Positions 13,842 to 24,107 of a stretch of DNA of 64,000 bases are shown in pieces. Positions within the stretch are counted from its first letter, which is position 1. Each line of letters begins with the position of its first letter. The notes beneath the pieces are model-generated. The model saw only the letters and a program-made list of their open reading frames with translations, searched no databases and was not told the origin of the DNA. The position numbers were made by a program, and so were the translations under genes. Source of the DNA: Euonymus europaeus. Taxonomy: Eukaryota; Streptophyta; Magnoliopsida; Celastrales; Celastraceae. The stretch lies in NCBI GenBank assembly GCA_963580455.1, contig OY756960.1, forward strand, positions 9,114,001-9,178,000. The letters run 5' to 3'.

Positions 13842-14925
13842 CTAGGAATCTTGTACTTGTAAAATTTGACAAAGAAGAACAAGAAAAAGTGTACACCGAG
13901 CAACTTTCATGGTCCGAAGTTGTTCAACTCTATCTATATAGGAGCATTTAACGGTTTTTATCCAATTGTGATAGAAAGTTGGTGTTTCGGCATCGAAATA
14001 ATCTAGGAAGCTTATACTCGTAAAATTTGACAAAGAAGAACAATAAAAAATGTACACCGAGCAACTTTCATGGTCCGAAGTTGCTCAACTCTATCAATGG
14101 AGGAGATTTTAACGTTTTTTGTCCATTTGTCATAGAAAGTTGGTGTTTTGGAATCGAAATAATCTAGGAATCTTATACTCGTAAAATTTGACAAAGAAGA
14201 ACAATAAAAATTGTACACCGAGCAACTTTCATGGTCCGAAGTTGCTTAACTCTGTCTATGGAGGAGCTTTTAACGGTTTTTATCCAATTGTGATAGAAAG
14301 TTGGTGTTTCGGCATCAAAATAATCTAGGAAGCATATACTCGTAAAATTTGACAAAGAAGAACAATAAAAAGTGTACACCGAGCAACTTTCATTGTCCGA
14401 AGTTGTTCAACTCTATCTATGGAGGAGCTTTTAACGATTTTTGTCCATTTGTCATAGAAATTTGTCGTATTGGCAACGAAATAATCTAGGAATCTTGTAC
14501 TCGTAAAATTTGACAAAGAAGAACTATAAAAAATGTACACCGAGCAACTTTCATGGTCCGAAGTTGCTCAACTCTATCTATGGAGGAGCTTTTAACGGTT
14601 TTTTTCCATTTGTCATAGAAAGTTGGTGTTTTGGAATCGAAATAATCTAGGAAGTTTTACTCGTAAAATTTGACATAGAAGAACAATAAAAAGTGTACAC
14701 CGAGAAACTTTCATGGTCCAAAGTTGCTCAACTCTATCTATGGAGGAGCTTTTAACGGTTTTTGTCCATTTGTCATAGAAATTTGTCGTATTGGCAACGA
14801 AATAATCTAGGAATCTTATACTCGTAAAATTTGACAAAGAAGAACAATAAAAACTGTGCACCGAGCAACTTTCATGGTCCGAAGTTGCTCAACTCTATCA
14901 ATGGAAGAGCTTTTAACGGTTTTTG
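13842..14925 (+). repeat. 7-monomer higher-order repeat, copy 2
   Basis: Second copy of the 1,126-bp unit. The match to copy 1 holds to about 14,925 and then breaks, because the next monomer has GTGATAGAAAGTTGGTATTTTGG instead of the TTTGTCGTATTGG type. Copies differ by scattered substitutions and by loss of a base in some units. Confidence 0.8.
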
Positions 14926-15655
14926 TCCATTTGTGATAGAAAGTTGGTATTTTGGCATCCAAATAATCTAGGAAGTTATACTCGTAAAATTTATTATAGA
15001 AGAACAATAAAAAGTGTACACCGAGCAACTTTCATGGTCCGAAGTTGCTCAACTCTATCTATGGAGGAGCTTTTAACCGTTTTTGTCCATTTGGCATAGA
15101 AAGTTGGTATTTTGGCATCGAAATAATCTAGGAAAATATACATGTAAAATTTGACATAGAAGAACAATAAAAAGTGTACACCGAGCACTTTTCATGGTCC
15201 GAAGTTGCTCAACTCTATCTATGGAGGAGCTTTTAACGGTTTTTGTCCATTTGTCATAGATATGTGGTGTTTTGGCATCGAAATAACCTAGGAAGCTTAT
15301 ACTCGTAAAATTTGACAAAGAAGAACAATAAAAAGTGTACACCGAGCAACTTTCATGATCCGAAATTGCTCAACTCTATCTATGGAGGAGCTTTTAACGG
15401 TTTTTGTCCATTTGTCATAGAAAGTTGGTGTTTTGGAATCGAAATAATCTAGGAAGCTTATACTCGTAAAATTTGACAAAGAAGAAAAATAAAAAGTGTA
15501 CACCGAGCAACTTTCATGGTCCGAAGTTGCTCAACTCTATCTATGGAAGAGCTTTTAACGGTTTGTGTCCCTTGGCGATAGAAAGTTGGTGTTTCGGCAT
15601 CGAAATAATCTAGGAAGCTTATTCTCGTAAAATTTGACAAAAAAAAACAATAAAA
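14926..15655 (+). repeat. Mixed monomers left of the retrotransposon fragment
   Basis: About four to five monomers belong to no long-period repeat I can see. The last one, ending at 15,655, is unusually diverged: it has GTGTCCCTTGGCGATAG and a run of nine A in GACAAAAAAAAACAATAAAA. Several of these units (around 15,073-15,458) resemble right-arm types more than left-arm types. Confidence 0.7.
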
Positions 15656-15656
15656 T

Positions 15657-16595
15657 CTGACATTGTCATCAGTTAAAATTTGGTTATCTAATCAGTTTTG
15701 CATGAAAGACCTAGGAGAAGCGAGCTATGTTCTAGGCATCAAACTAACCCGAGATCGCGGATCTAGAACTTTAGCTCTATCTCAATCTACTTACATAGAA
15801 AAGATATTGGTCAAGTATGCAATGCAGGACTCCAAGAAAGGTTTGTTGCCTTTTAGACATGGAGTTCCTCTTTCCAGGGATGACTGTCCTAAGACAGAAG
15901 AAGAAAGGCAACAAATGAGTAAGGTACCATATGCTTCGGCAGTTGGTAGTCTCATGTACGCCATGCTATGCACTAGACCAGATATTTGTTATGCAGTAGG
16001 ATTGGTCAGCAGATATCAATCTAATCCAGGAATGCATCACTGGACAGCGGTAAAACATATATTCAAGTATCTTCGGAGAACGAAAGATTATATGCTTGCT
16101 TACCGTAGTGATGAGATCATTCCAGTGGGCTATACTGATTCAGACTTTCAGGCAGACAAGGACTCCAGGAGATCCACGTCTGGTTATGTATTTACCCTTG
16201 GTGGTGGAGCCATTAGTTGGAGGAGTGTGAAGCAAACTTGCATCGCAGACTTCACCATGGAAGCCGAATATGTGGCAGCATCAGATGCCGCAAAGGAGGC
16301 TGTATGGTTAAAGAAATTCCTCTTAGAATTAGAGGTAGTTCCTAATATTGAGAGACCTATGACCCTATATTGTGACAATATGGGTGCCATAGCTCAAAGT
16401 AAGGAACCTCGCTATCACAGTAAAGGGAAACACATTGAACGCAAGTTCCATTTGATAAGGGAGTTCGTGCAGCGAAAGGAAGTGGAGATACTAAAGATAG
16501 CCTCTTTGCATAATTTGGCGGATCCATTCACAAAGGCCCTTACTGGAAAGAGCTTTACAGCTCATGTTGAGGGGATGGGTGTTAGGATACTCTAG
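15657..16595 (+). pseudogene. Copia polyprotein remnant: reverse transcriptase C-terminus and RNase H
   Basis: An uninterrupted frame enters from the truncation point and ends at TAG (16,593-16,595). Residue numbers count from the TTG codon at 15,663, which is simply the third codon of the remnant and not a true start. Residues 16-26 (DLGEASYVLGI) are the reverse transcriptase tail; the catalytic YVDD region lay upstream and is absent. Residues 89-118 (PYASAVGSLMYA, then RPDICYAV) form the copia connection to RNase H. RNase H acidic residues look intact: D159 in GYTDSD, E200 in TMEAEY, D238 in YCDN and D287 in ADPFTKAL. RNase H would degrade the RNA strand of the RNA-DNA hybrid during reverse transcription. 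One oddity is F197 in IADFTMEAEY, where copia elements usually have Ser. With gag, protease and integrase gone it cannot act alone. No frameshift or premature stop breaks the remaining 310 codons, which suggests the fragment is fairly young. Confidence 0.92.
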
Positions 16596-16613
16596 TAGTA
16601 TGTTCTTCAGTCC

Positions 16614-16622
16614 AAGTGGGAG
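16614..16622 (+). other. Polypurine tract
   Basis: AAGTGGGAG lies immediately upstream of the LTR start, separated by TT. This is the usual place and wording of the plus-strand primer of plant copia elements. Confidence 0.8.
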
Positions 16623-18124
16623 TTTGTTGGGATGATGTCCTAAAAAACAAACCATGTAAATGATTGCATTTGTGTTTTAAATGTTTTATTTTAAATATTT
16701 CATTTATATGTGAATGTTCTAACAAGGTCTAAGGATGTTAGATATGTGAATCTTGGATACTCAGATACACTTATAGTGTGAGTATAGATTGACACAAGAT
16801 TCATTATTACATTCTAAATCATTAGTCACAACCAGATTAACAAAGTTAGGCACTTTGTTGATATAGGTTGTAGTGCATGGACATCTCCAATTAGGGGAAT
16901 GGTTTGTCTTGACCGTTTGAGAGGATTCTCGGATTGGTGCACTAGTGTGTATGTGGACATATACATTGACGGACTTACATAGGAATGAACAACTAGAAAC
17001 GTGCTATCAAAGAGTTGTTCATCCTATAGCTATGGGAGTACGGTATATCTCAAGCTTGAGTAGGTCAATACGTTTATACTTATAGCGTGTGCATTTTGAT
17101 TCATCAATAAGTGAGACACGCACTATTGTCAAAATCTTGATGATTTGGATGTATGCCACTAGGGTATAAGCGCATACCTACAAAATAGTCATTCATGTAC
17201 TTTCAGTTATGAAAGTGTAAGCACCCATCTGAGAGGTTCAAATTAATCTATCTAAAAATCTATGCATAGTGATTCTAACGAATCAAGCGTTATGAATTAA
17301 ATTGATCGACGGGTCAATTTAATACGCTTAGAGGATAGATATAAAGGAATCTGGAGCTCAGAGAAAATATGGATTTTGGAGTGTTCGATAGTACGAATAA
17401 ATTCACTCCATCTTACCGGGTGTTGCATGGAGGATATGCATGTACACTTCCCATAGGTCAGGGATAGGTTTCTAATTATGGAAAGCCTCGATGTAAGAAT
17501 CGTACATATTGGGGAGTGCATCCAAAGTTCAGGTAGTGTCAGACGAACATTGGATTGTTATATTATTCCTAGTCATAGAGTTTGACGGTAAAGAATAATA
17601 TTTCGGGAGCCACAATATGTATGTCCTGCGGAGTCCCCTTGGTAGCTCTATATATTCTCTTATCCTATTTAAGGAAGATCAGCAAAATTTACCATATCAC
17701 AACGGTTGTTGGAAAAGTTACAAGAATGGAATTTGTATAACAAATAGATACAATTTTATTGGGTTTTGGTTTTCCAAAGATAACCCTAAGATAAAATTGT
17801 TTTTGTTAAGATATACAAAATTCTTGTAAGTGTATTTATGTAAAAATAACAAATCTCGGAGTTTTGATTTAGATTGTAAAATAAATATTTTACATAATCA
17901 AAAACAAATTAAAGTCAAGAATGAACCAAGGAACAAAACAAATTTGAGCCTTGAATTCTTGAAATATTGGGCCAAGCTAGGCTTAAACCATGTTATTGCA
18001 TAGCAATATATGGCCGGTCCATTGTGGATAATTTGGGCTCCGATTATGCTTGTTAAAAGTATTCCATATTTGTTTTGGCTTTGAATCCAATTGGGATTAG
18101 AAGTCAACTCAAATAATGATTTGT

Positions 18125-18138
18125 TATATATATATAAA
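18125..18138 (+). promoter_or_regulatory. Probable LTR TATA box
   Basis: TATATATATATAAA is followed by a C/A-rich stretch (CACAACAA), consistent with a plant RNA polymerase II core promoter about 0.7 kb before the end of the LTR. Transcription would head rightward into the satellite array. Activity is not shown by sequence. Confidence 0.5.
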
Positions 18139-18266
18139 CACAACAATTTTTCTATGAATGGATAAGGATGGCCACCGTTTTGTTTTTTCCTAGTTCCATT
18201 TGGATTAGGAAAACAAAACCTAAAAGGAGACTTTTTTTAACACAATGAAAAGGTTTTGTTTTATAA

Positions 18267-18272
18267 AATAAA
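18267..18272 (+). promoter_or_regulatory. Candidate LTR polyadenylation signal
   Basis: AATAAA within TTATAAAATAAAAAGG, about 130 bp downstream of the TATA run. The spacing fits an R region, but A/T-rich sequence makes such a hexamer common by chance. Confidence 0.35.
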
Positions 18273-18485
18273 AAGGGCTGGCCGTGTGATTCATTCATGA
18301 GAAAACAACCAAGTTATTTTTTCCAATAAAAAGGAGCCGAGTGTTCCTAGAGAGGTGGCCGTGTGAGATTCTTTTGGTTCACTACCAATTGGGTTTTTTG
18401 CTTTGCTTTTTCGCAAGGAGATTAAAGAGAATACCTAGGAAACAACATAGGCTATTCTTGGTGATTCTTGTTTTCTAAATTGGTG

Positions 18486-18572
18486 GTTCGTGATCAAGAG
18501 GTGTGATCAAACAAAGGGTGTGTTCAAGATCCGATCGTGTGTTCGTGATCAAGTGTTGAGTTCGTGATCAAG
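18486..18572 (+). repeat. Short direct repeats in the LTR (GTTCGTGATCAAG)
   Basis: GTTCGTGATCAAG occurs three times, at 18,486-18,498, 18,541-18,553 and 18,560-18,572, with a partial GTGTGATCAA between the first two. Such repeats in the R/U5 part of an LTR may be regulatory or slippage products. No function can be assigned. Confidence 0.75.
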
Positions 18573-18963
18573 ACGGATAGCACGTTGGACCTCGATAGTA
18601 AAGAGGTTGGTATTCTTCTTCTAACCTTCTTCATGCCATGATTGTATGTTTAGATCTAAGAATTATTTTGTATGAAATTAATACTAGAAGCATGCTAGGA
18701 TTAATTACAAAATTAATTGGATCTAGGATAACACTTGATAGGCGTGTAACAATCTAGGGTTGTTTGGCTTCCGATTAAATTTTTGATTTGTACCTATGCT
18801 AAGAACGATCCGTAAGATGCTTCCGCATGTTTTAAAAAATGTGTACACCGAGCAACTTTCATGGTCCGAAGTTGCTCAACTCTATCTATGGAGGAGCTTT
18901 TAACGGGTTTTGTCCATTTGTCATAGATATGTGGTGTTTTGGCATCGAAATAATCTAGGAAGC

Positions 18964-21900
18964 TTATACTCGTAAAATTTGACAAAGAAGAACAATAAAA
19001 AATGTACACCGAGCAACTTTAATGGTCCGAAGTTGCTCAACTCTATCTATGGAGGAGCTTTTAACGGTTTTTGTCCATTTGTCATAGAAAGTTGGTATTT
19101 TGGAATCGAAATAATCTAGGAAGTTATACTCGTAAAATTTGACAAAGAAGAACAATAAAAAATGTACACCGAGCAACTTTCATGGTCCGAAGTTGCTCAA
19201 CTCTATCTATGGAGGAGCTTTTAACGGTGTTTGTCCATTTGTCATAGAAAGTTGGTTTTTTGGAATCGAAATAATCTAGGAAGTTATACTCGTAAAATTT
19301 GACATAGAAGAACATTAAAAGGTGTACACCGAGCAACTTTCATGGTCCGAAGTTGCTCAACTCTATCTATGGAGGAGCTTTTAACGGTCTTTGTCCATTT
19401 GTCATAGATATGTGGTGTTTTGGCATCGAAATAATCTAGGAAACTTATACTCGTAAAATTTGACGAAGAAGAACAATAAAAAGTGTACACCGAGCAACTT
19501 TCTTGGTCCGAAGTTGCTCAACTCTATCTATGGAGAAGCTTTGAACGGTTTTTATCCATTAGTGATAGAAAGTAGGTGTTTCGGCATCGAAATAATCTAG
19601 GAAGCTTATACTAGTAAAATTTGAGAAAGAAGAACAATAAAAAATGTACACCGAGCAACTTTCATGGTCCGAGGTTGCTCAACTCTATCTTTGGAGGAGC
19701 TTTTAAAGGTTTTTGTCCATTTGTCATAGAAATTTGGTGTTTTGGAATCGAAATAATCTAGGAAGCTTATACTCGTAAAATTTGACAAAGAAGAACAATA
19801 AAAAGTGTACACCGAGCAACTTTCATGGTCCGAAGTTGCTCAACTCTATCTATGGAGGAGCTTTTAACGGTTTTTATCCATTTGTCTTAGAAAGTTGGTG
19901 TTTCGGCATCAAAATAATCTAGGAAGCATATACTCGTAAAATTTGACAAAGAAGAACAATAAAAAGTGTACACCGAGCAACTTTTATGGTCCGAAGTTGC
20001 TCAACTCTATCTATGGAGGAGCTTTTAACGGTTTTTGTCCATTTGTCATAGATATGTGGTGTTTTGCATCGAAATAACCTAGGAAGCTTATACTCGTAAA
20101 ATTTGACAAAGAAGAACAATAAAAAGTGTACACCGAGCAACTTTCATGGTCCGAAGTTGCTCAACTCTATCTATGGAGGAGCTTTTAACGGTTTTTGTCC
20201 ATTTGCCATAGAAAGTTGGTTTTTTGGAATCGAAATAATCTAGGAAGTTATACTCGTAAAATTTGACATAGAAGAATAATAAAAAGTGTACACCGAGCAA
20301 CTTTCATGGTCCGAAGTTTCTCAACTCTATCTATGGAGGAGCTATTAACGGTCTTTGTCCATTTGTCATAGATATGTGGTGTTTTGGCTTCGAAATAATC
20401 TAGGAAGCTTATACTCGTAAAATTTGACAAAGAAGAATAATAAAAAGTGTACACCGAGCAACTTTCATGGTCCGAAGTTGCTCAACTCTATCTTTGGAGG
20501 AGCTTTTAACGGTTTTTATCCATTAGTGATAGAAAGTAGGTGTTTCGGCATCGAAATAATCTAGGAAGCTTATACTAGTAAAATTTGAGAAAGAAGAACA
20601 ATAAAAAATGTACACCGAGCAACTTTCATGGTCCGAGGTTGCTCAACTCTATCTTTGGAGGAGCTTTTAACGGTTTTTGTCCATTTGTCATAGAAAGTTG
20701 GTGTTTTGGAATCGAAATAATCTAGGAAGCTTATACTCGTAAAATTTGACAAAGAAGAACAATAAAAATTGTACACCGAGCAACTTTCATGGTCCGAAGT
20801 TGCTCAACTCTATCTATGGAGGAGCTTTTAACGGTTTTTATCCATTTGTCTTAGAAAGTGGGTGTTTCGGCATCACAATAATCTAGGAAGCTTATACTCG
20901 TAAAATTTGACAAAGAAGAACAATAAAAAGTGTACACCGAGCAACTTTTATGGTCCGAAGTTGCTCAACTCTATCAATGGAGGAGCTTTTAACGGTTTTT
21001 GTCCATTTGTCATAGATATGTGGTGTTTTGGCATCGAAATAACCTAGGAAGCTTATACTCGTAAAATTTGACAAAGAAGAACAATAAAAAGTGTACACCG
21101 AGCAACTTTCATGGTCCGAAGTTGCTCAACTCTATCTATGGAGGAGCTTTTAACGGTTTTTGTCCATTTGTGATAGAAAGTTGGTTTTTTGGAATCGAAA
21201 TAATCTAGGAAGTTATACTCGTAAAATTTGACATAGAAGAACAATAAAAAGTGTACACCGAGCAACTTTCATGGTCCGAAGTTGCTCAACTCTATCTATG
21301 GAGGAGCTTTTAACGGTGTTTGTCCATTTGTAATAGATATGTGGTGTTTTGGCAGCGAAATAATCTCGGAAGCTTATACTCGTAAAATTTGACAAAGAAG
21401 AACAATAAAAAGTGTACACCGAGCAACTTACATGGTCCGAAGTTGCTCAACTCTATCTATGGAGAAGCTTTGAACGGTTTTTATCCATTTGTGATAGAAA
21501 GTTGGTGTTTCGGCATCGAAATAATCTAGGAAGCTTATACTCGTAAAATTTGACAAAGAAGAACAATAAAAAATGTACACCGAGCAACTTTCATGGTCCG
21601 AAGTTGCTCAACTCTATCTATGGGGGAGCTTTTAACGGTTTTTGTCCATTTGTCATAGAAATTTGGTGTTTTGGAATCGAAATAATCTAGGAAGCTTATA
21701 CTCGTAAAATTCGACAAAGAAGAACAATAAAAAGTGTACGCCGAGCAACTTTCATGGTCCGAAGTTGCTCAACTCTATCTTTGGAGGAGCTTTGAACGGT
21801 TTTTATCCATTTGTCTTAGAAAGTGGGTGTTTCGGCATCACAATAATCTAGGAAGCTTATACTCGTAAAATTTGACAAAGAAGAACAATAAAAAGTGTAC

Positions 21901-24107
21901 ACCGAGCAACTTTTATGGTCCGAAGTTGCTCAACTCTATCAATGGAGGAGCTTTTAACGGTTTTTGTCCATTTGTCATAGATATGTGGTGTTTTGGCATC
22001 GAAATAACCTAGGAAGCTTATACTCGTAAAATTTGACAAAGAAGAACAATAAAAAGTGTACACCGAGCAACTTTCATGGTCCGAAGTTGCTCAACTCTAT
22101 CTATGGAGGAGCTTTTAACGGTTTTTGTCCATTTGTGATAGAAAGTTGGTTTTTTGGAATCGAAATAATCTAGGAAGTTATACTCGTAAAATTTGACATA
22201 GAAGAACAATAAAAAGTGTACACCGAGCAACTTTCATGGTCCGAAGTTGCTCAACTCTATCTATGGAGGAGCTTTTAACGGTGTTTGTCCATTTGTAATA
22301 GATATGTGGTGTTTTGGCAGCGAAATAATCTCGGAAGCTTATACTCGTAAAATTTGACAAAGAAGAACAATAAAAAGTGTACACCGAGCAACTTACATGG
22401 TCCGAAGTTGCTCAACTCTATCTATGGAGAAGCTTTGAACGGTTTTTATCCATTTGTGATAGAAAGTTGGTGTTTCGGCATCGAAATAATCTAGGAAGCT
22501 TATACTCGTAAAATTTGACAAAGAAGAACAATAAAAAATGTACACCGAGCAACTTTCATGGTCCGAAGTTGCTCAACTCTATCTATGGGGGAGCTTTTAA
22601 CGGTTTTTGTCCATTTGTCATAGAAATTTGGTGTTTTGGAATCGAAATAATCTAGGAAGCTTATACTCGTAAAATTCGACAAAGAAGAACAATAAAAAGT
22701 GTACGCCGAGCAACTTTCATGGTCCGAAGTTGCTCAACTCTATCTTTGGAGGAGCTTTGAACGGTTTTTATCCATTTGTCTTAGAAAGTGGGTGTTTCGG
22801 CATCACAATAATCTAGGAAGCTTATACTCGTAAAATTTGACAAAGAAGAACAATAAAAAGTGTACACCGAGCAACTTTTATGGTCCGAAGTTGCTCAACT
22901 CTATCAATGGAGGAGCTTTTAACGGTTTTTGTCCATTTGTCATAGATATGTGGTGTTTTGGCATCGAAATAACCTAGGAAGCTTATACTCGTAAAATTTG
23001 ACAAAGAAGAACAATAAAAAGTGTACACCGAGCAACTTTCATGGTCCGAAGTTGCTCAACTCTATCTATGGAGGAGCTTTTAACGGTTTTTGTCCATTTG
23101 TGATAGAAAGTTGGTTTTTTGGAATCGAAATAATCTAGGAAGTTATACTCGTAAAATTTGACATAGAAGAACAATAAAAAGTGTACACCGAGCAACTTTC
23201 ATGGTCCGAAGTTGCTCAACTCTATCTATGGAGGAGCTTTTAACGGTGTTTGTCCATTTGTAATAGATATGTGGTGTTTTGGCAGCGAAATAATCTCGGA
23301 AGCTTATACTCGTAAAATTTGACAAAGAAGAACAATAAAAAGTGTACACCGAGCAACTTACATGGTCCGAAGTTGCTCAACTCTATCTATGGAGAAGCTT
23401 TGAACGGTTTTTATCCATTTGTGATAGAAAGTTGGTGTTTCGGCATCGAAATAATCTAGGAAGCTTATACTCGTAAAATTTGACAAAGAAGAACAATAAA
23501 AAATGTACACCGAGCAACTTTCATGGTCCGAAGTTGCTCAACTCTATCTATGGGGGAGCTTTTAACGGTTTTTGTCCATTTGTCATAGAAATTTGGTGTT
23601 TTGGAATCGAAATAATCTAGGAAGCTTATACTCGTAAAATTCGACAAAGAAGAACAATAAAAAGTGTACGCCGAGCAACTTTCATGGTCCGAAGTTGCTC
23701 AACTCTATCTTTGGAGGAGCTTTGAACGGTTTTTATCCATTTGTCTTAGAAAGTGGGTGTTTCGGCATCACAATAATCTAGGAAGCTTATACTCGTAAAA
23801 TTTGACAAAGAAGAACAATAAAAAGTGTACACCGAGCAACTTTTATGGTCCGAAGTTGCTCAACTCTATCAATGGAGGAGCTTTTAACGGTTTTTGTCCA
23901 TTTGTCATAGATATGTGGTGTTTTGGCATCGAAATAACCTAGGAAGCTTATACTCGTAAAATTTGACAAAGAAGAACAATAAAAAGTGTACACCGAGCAA
24001 CTTTCATGGTCCGAAGTTGCTCAACTCTATCTATGGAGGAGCTTTTAACGGTTTTTGTCCATTTGTGATAGAAAGTTGGTTTTTTGGAATCGAAATAATC
24101 TAGGAAG
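18964..24107 (+). repeat. 6-monomer higher-order repeat (964-965 bp), about five copies
   Basis: Units recur at about 965 bp: 19,124, 20,088, 21,053, 22,018, 22,983 and 23,948. Other tracks are 19,606, 20,570, 21,535, 22,500 and 23,465, and 20,892, 21,857, 22,822 and 23,787. The copies from 20,892 onward are almost identical, while those before 20,892 are clearly more diverged and have a 964-bp period. Private markers include GGCATCACAATAATC and GGCAGCGAAATAATCTCGG. Confidence 0.92.

Larger units (their letters stand above)
1..15655 (+). repeat. 160-161 bp satellite array, left arm
   Basis: Head-to-tail tandem repeat of about 97 monomers, with no unit in reverse orientation. Recurrent blocks in order along a monomer are GAGCAACTT, AAGTTGCTCAAC, TCTATGGAGGAGC, TTTTAACGG, CATAGAAAGTTGG, CGAAATAATCTAGGAAGC, TATACTCGTAAAATTTGAC, AGAACAATAAAA and GTGTACAC. 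Most units are 161 bp; a 160-bp class has GAAGTTATACTCG where the 161-bp class has GAAGCTTATACTCG (a HindIII site). Variants with TTGTC(G/C)TTTTGGCAACG or GTTGATCAAC are typical of this arm and were not seen right of the insertion. The array is cut off by the window start and stops at the copia fragment. The monomer length and higher-order structure fit a plant centromeric or pericentromeric satellite, but location on the chromosome is inferred. Confidence 0.97.
15656..18833 (+). mobile_element. Ty1/copia LTR retrotransposon fragment (3' end of pol plus one LTR)
   Basis: The fragment contains, in order, the C-terminal end of reverse transcriptase, RNase H, a stop codon, a polypurine tract and a long LTR starting TGTTGGGATGATGTCC at 16,625. 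The 5' LTR, primer-binding site, gag, protease, integrase and most of reverse transcriptase are missing. The RNase H wording resembles Angela-like plant copia elements, but I hold that lineage call lightly. Satellite stops at AACAATAAAA (to 15,655) and resumes at about 18,834 in the same register. I see no convincing target-site duplication: a TAAAA match at 15,651-15,655 and about 18,833-18,837 lies in A-rich satellite and is weak. The right end lacks the expected terminal ATCCCAACA that would mirror the LTR start. Confidence 0.93.
16625..18833 (+). mobile_element. 3' LTR of the copia element, right terminus apparently truncated
   Basis: The LTR starts with TGTTGGGAT directly after the polypurine tract and runs about 2.2 kb to the satellite junction. 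It holds a probable promoter (TATA run at 18,125) and a candidate polyadenylation signal (18,267), the order expected for U3-R-U5. Short open frames inside it (for example 17,297-17,521, 17,617-17,829 and 17,898-18,146) match nothing I recognise and look like chance. The last element-like sequence is CTTCCGCATGTTTT, next to satellite AAAAAATGTGTACACC. A complete copia LTR should end in CA with an inverted copy of the first bases; that terminus is not present, so I infer loss of roughly 10 or more bases. Confidence 0.85.

Noticed and set aside
34..15640. Dozens of minus-strand open frames of 60-78 codons, one or more per monomer, also throughout 18,794-63,981
   Set aside because: They recur once per satellite unit, overlap each other, lie in shifting frames because 160-161 is not a multiple of three, and differ as the DNA differs rather than by silent changes. 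No homology to a known protein is recognised. They are by-products of the repeat.
15651..15655. TAAAA as a target-site duplication of the copia element (with about 18,833-18,837)
   Set aside because: The sequence is part of the A-rich satellite tract on both sides, the element has lost its 5' end, and no terminal CA adjoins the right copy. The match is too weak to call.
15791..16390. Minus-strand frames opposite the pol remnant
   Set aside because: Shadows of the well-supported plus-strand reverse transcriptase/RNase H frame.
17297..18146. Short open frames within the LTR (17,297-17,521; 17,617-17,829; 17,898-18,146)
   Set aside because: No recognisable domain, mixed strands, and location inside a noncoding LTR in A/T-rich sequence.
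15656..18833. Copia fragment as the boundary between satellite domains
   Set aside because: Monomers immediately left of it (about 15,073-15,458) already resemble right-arm types, and the variant change lies near 14.9 kb.
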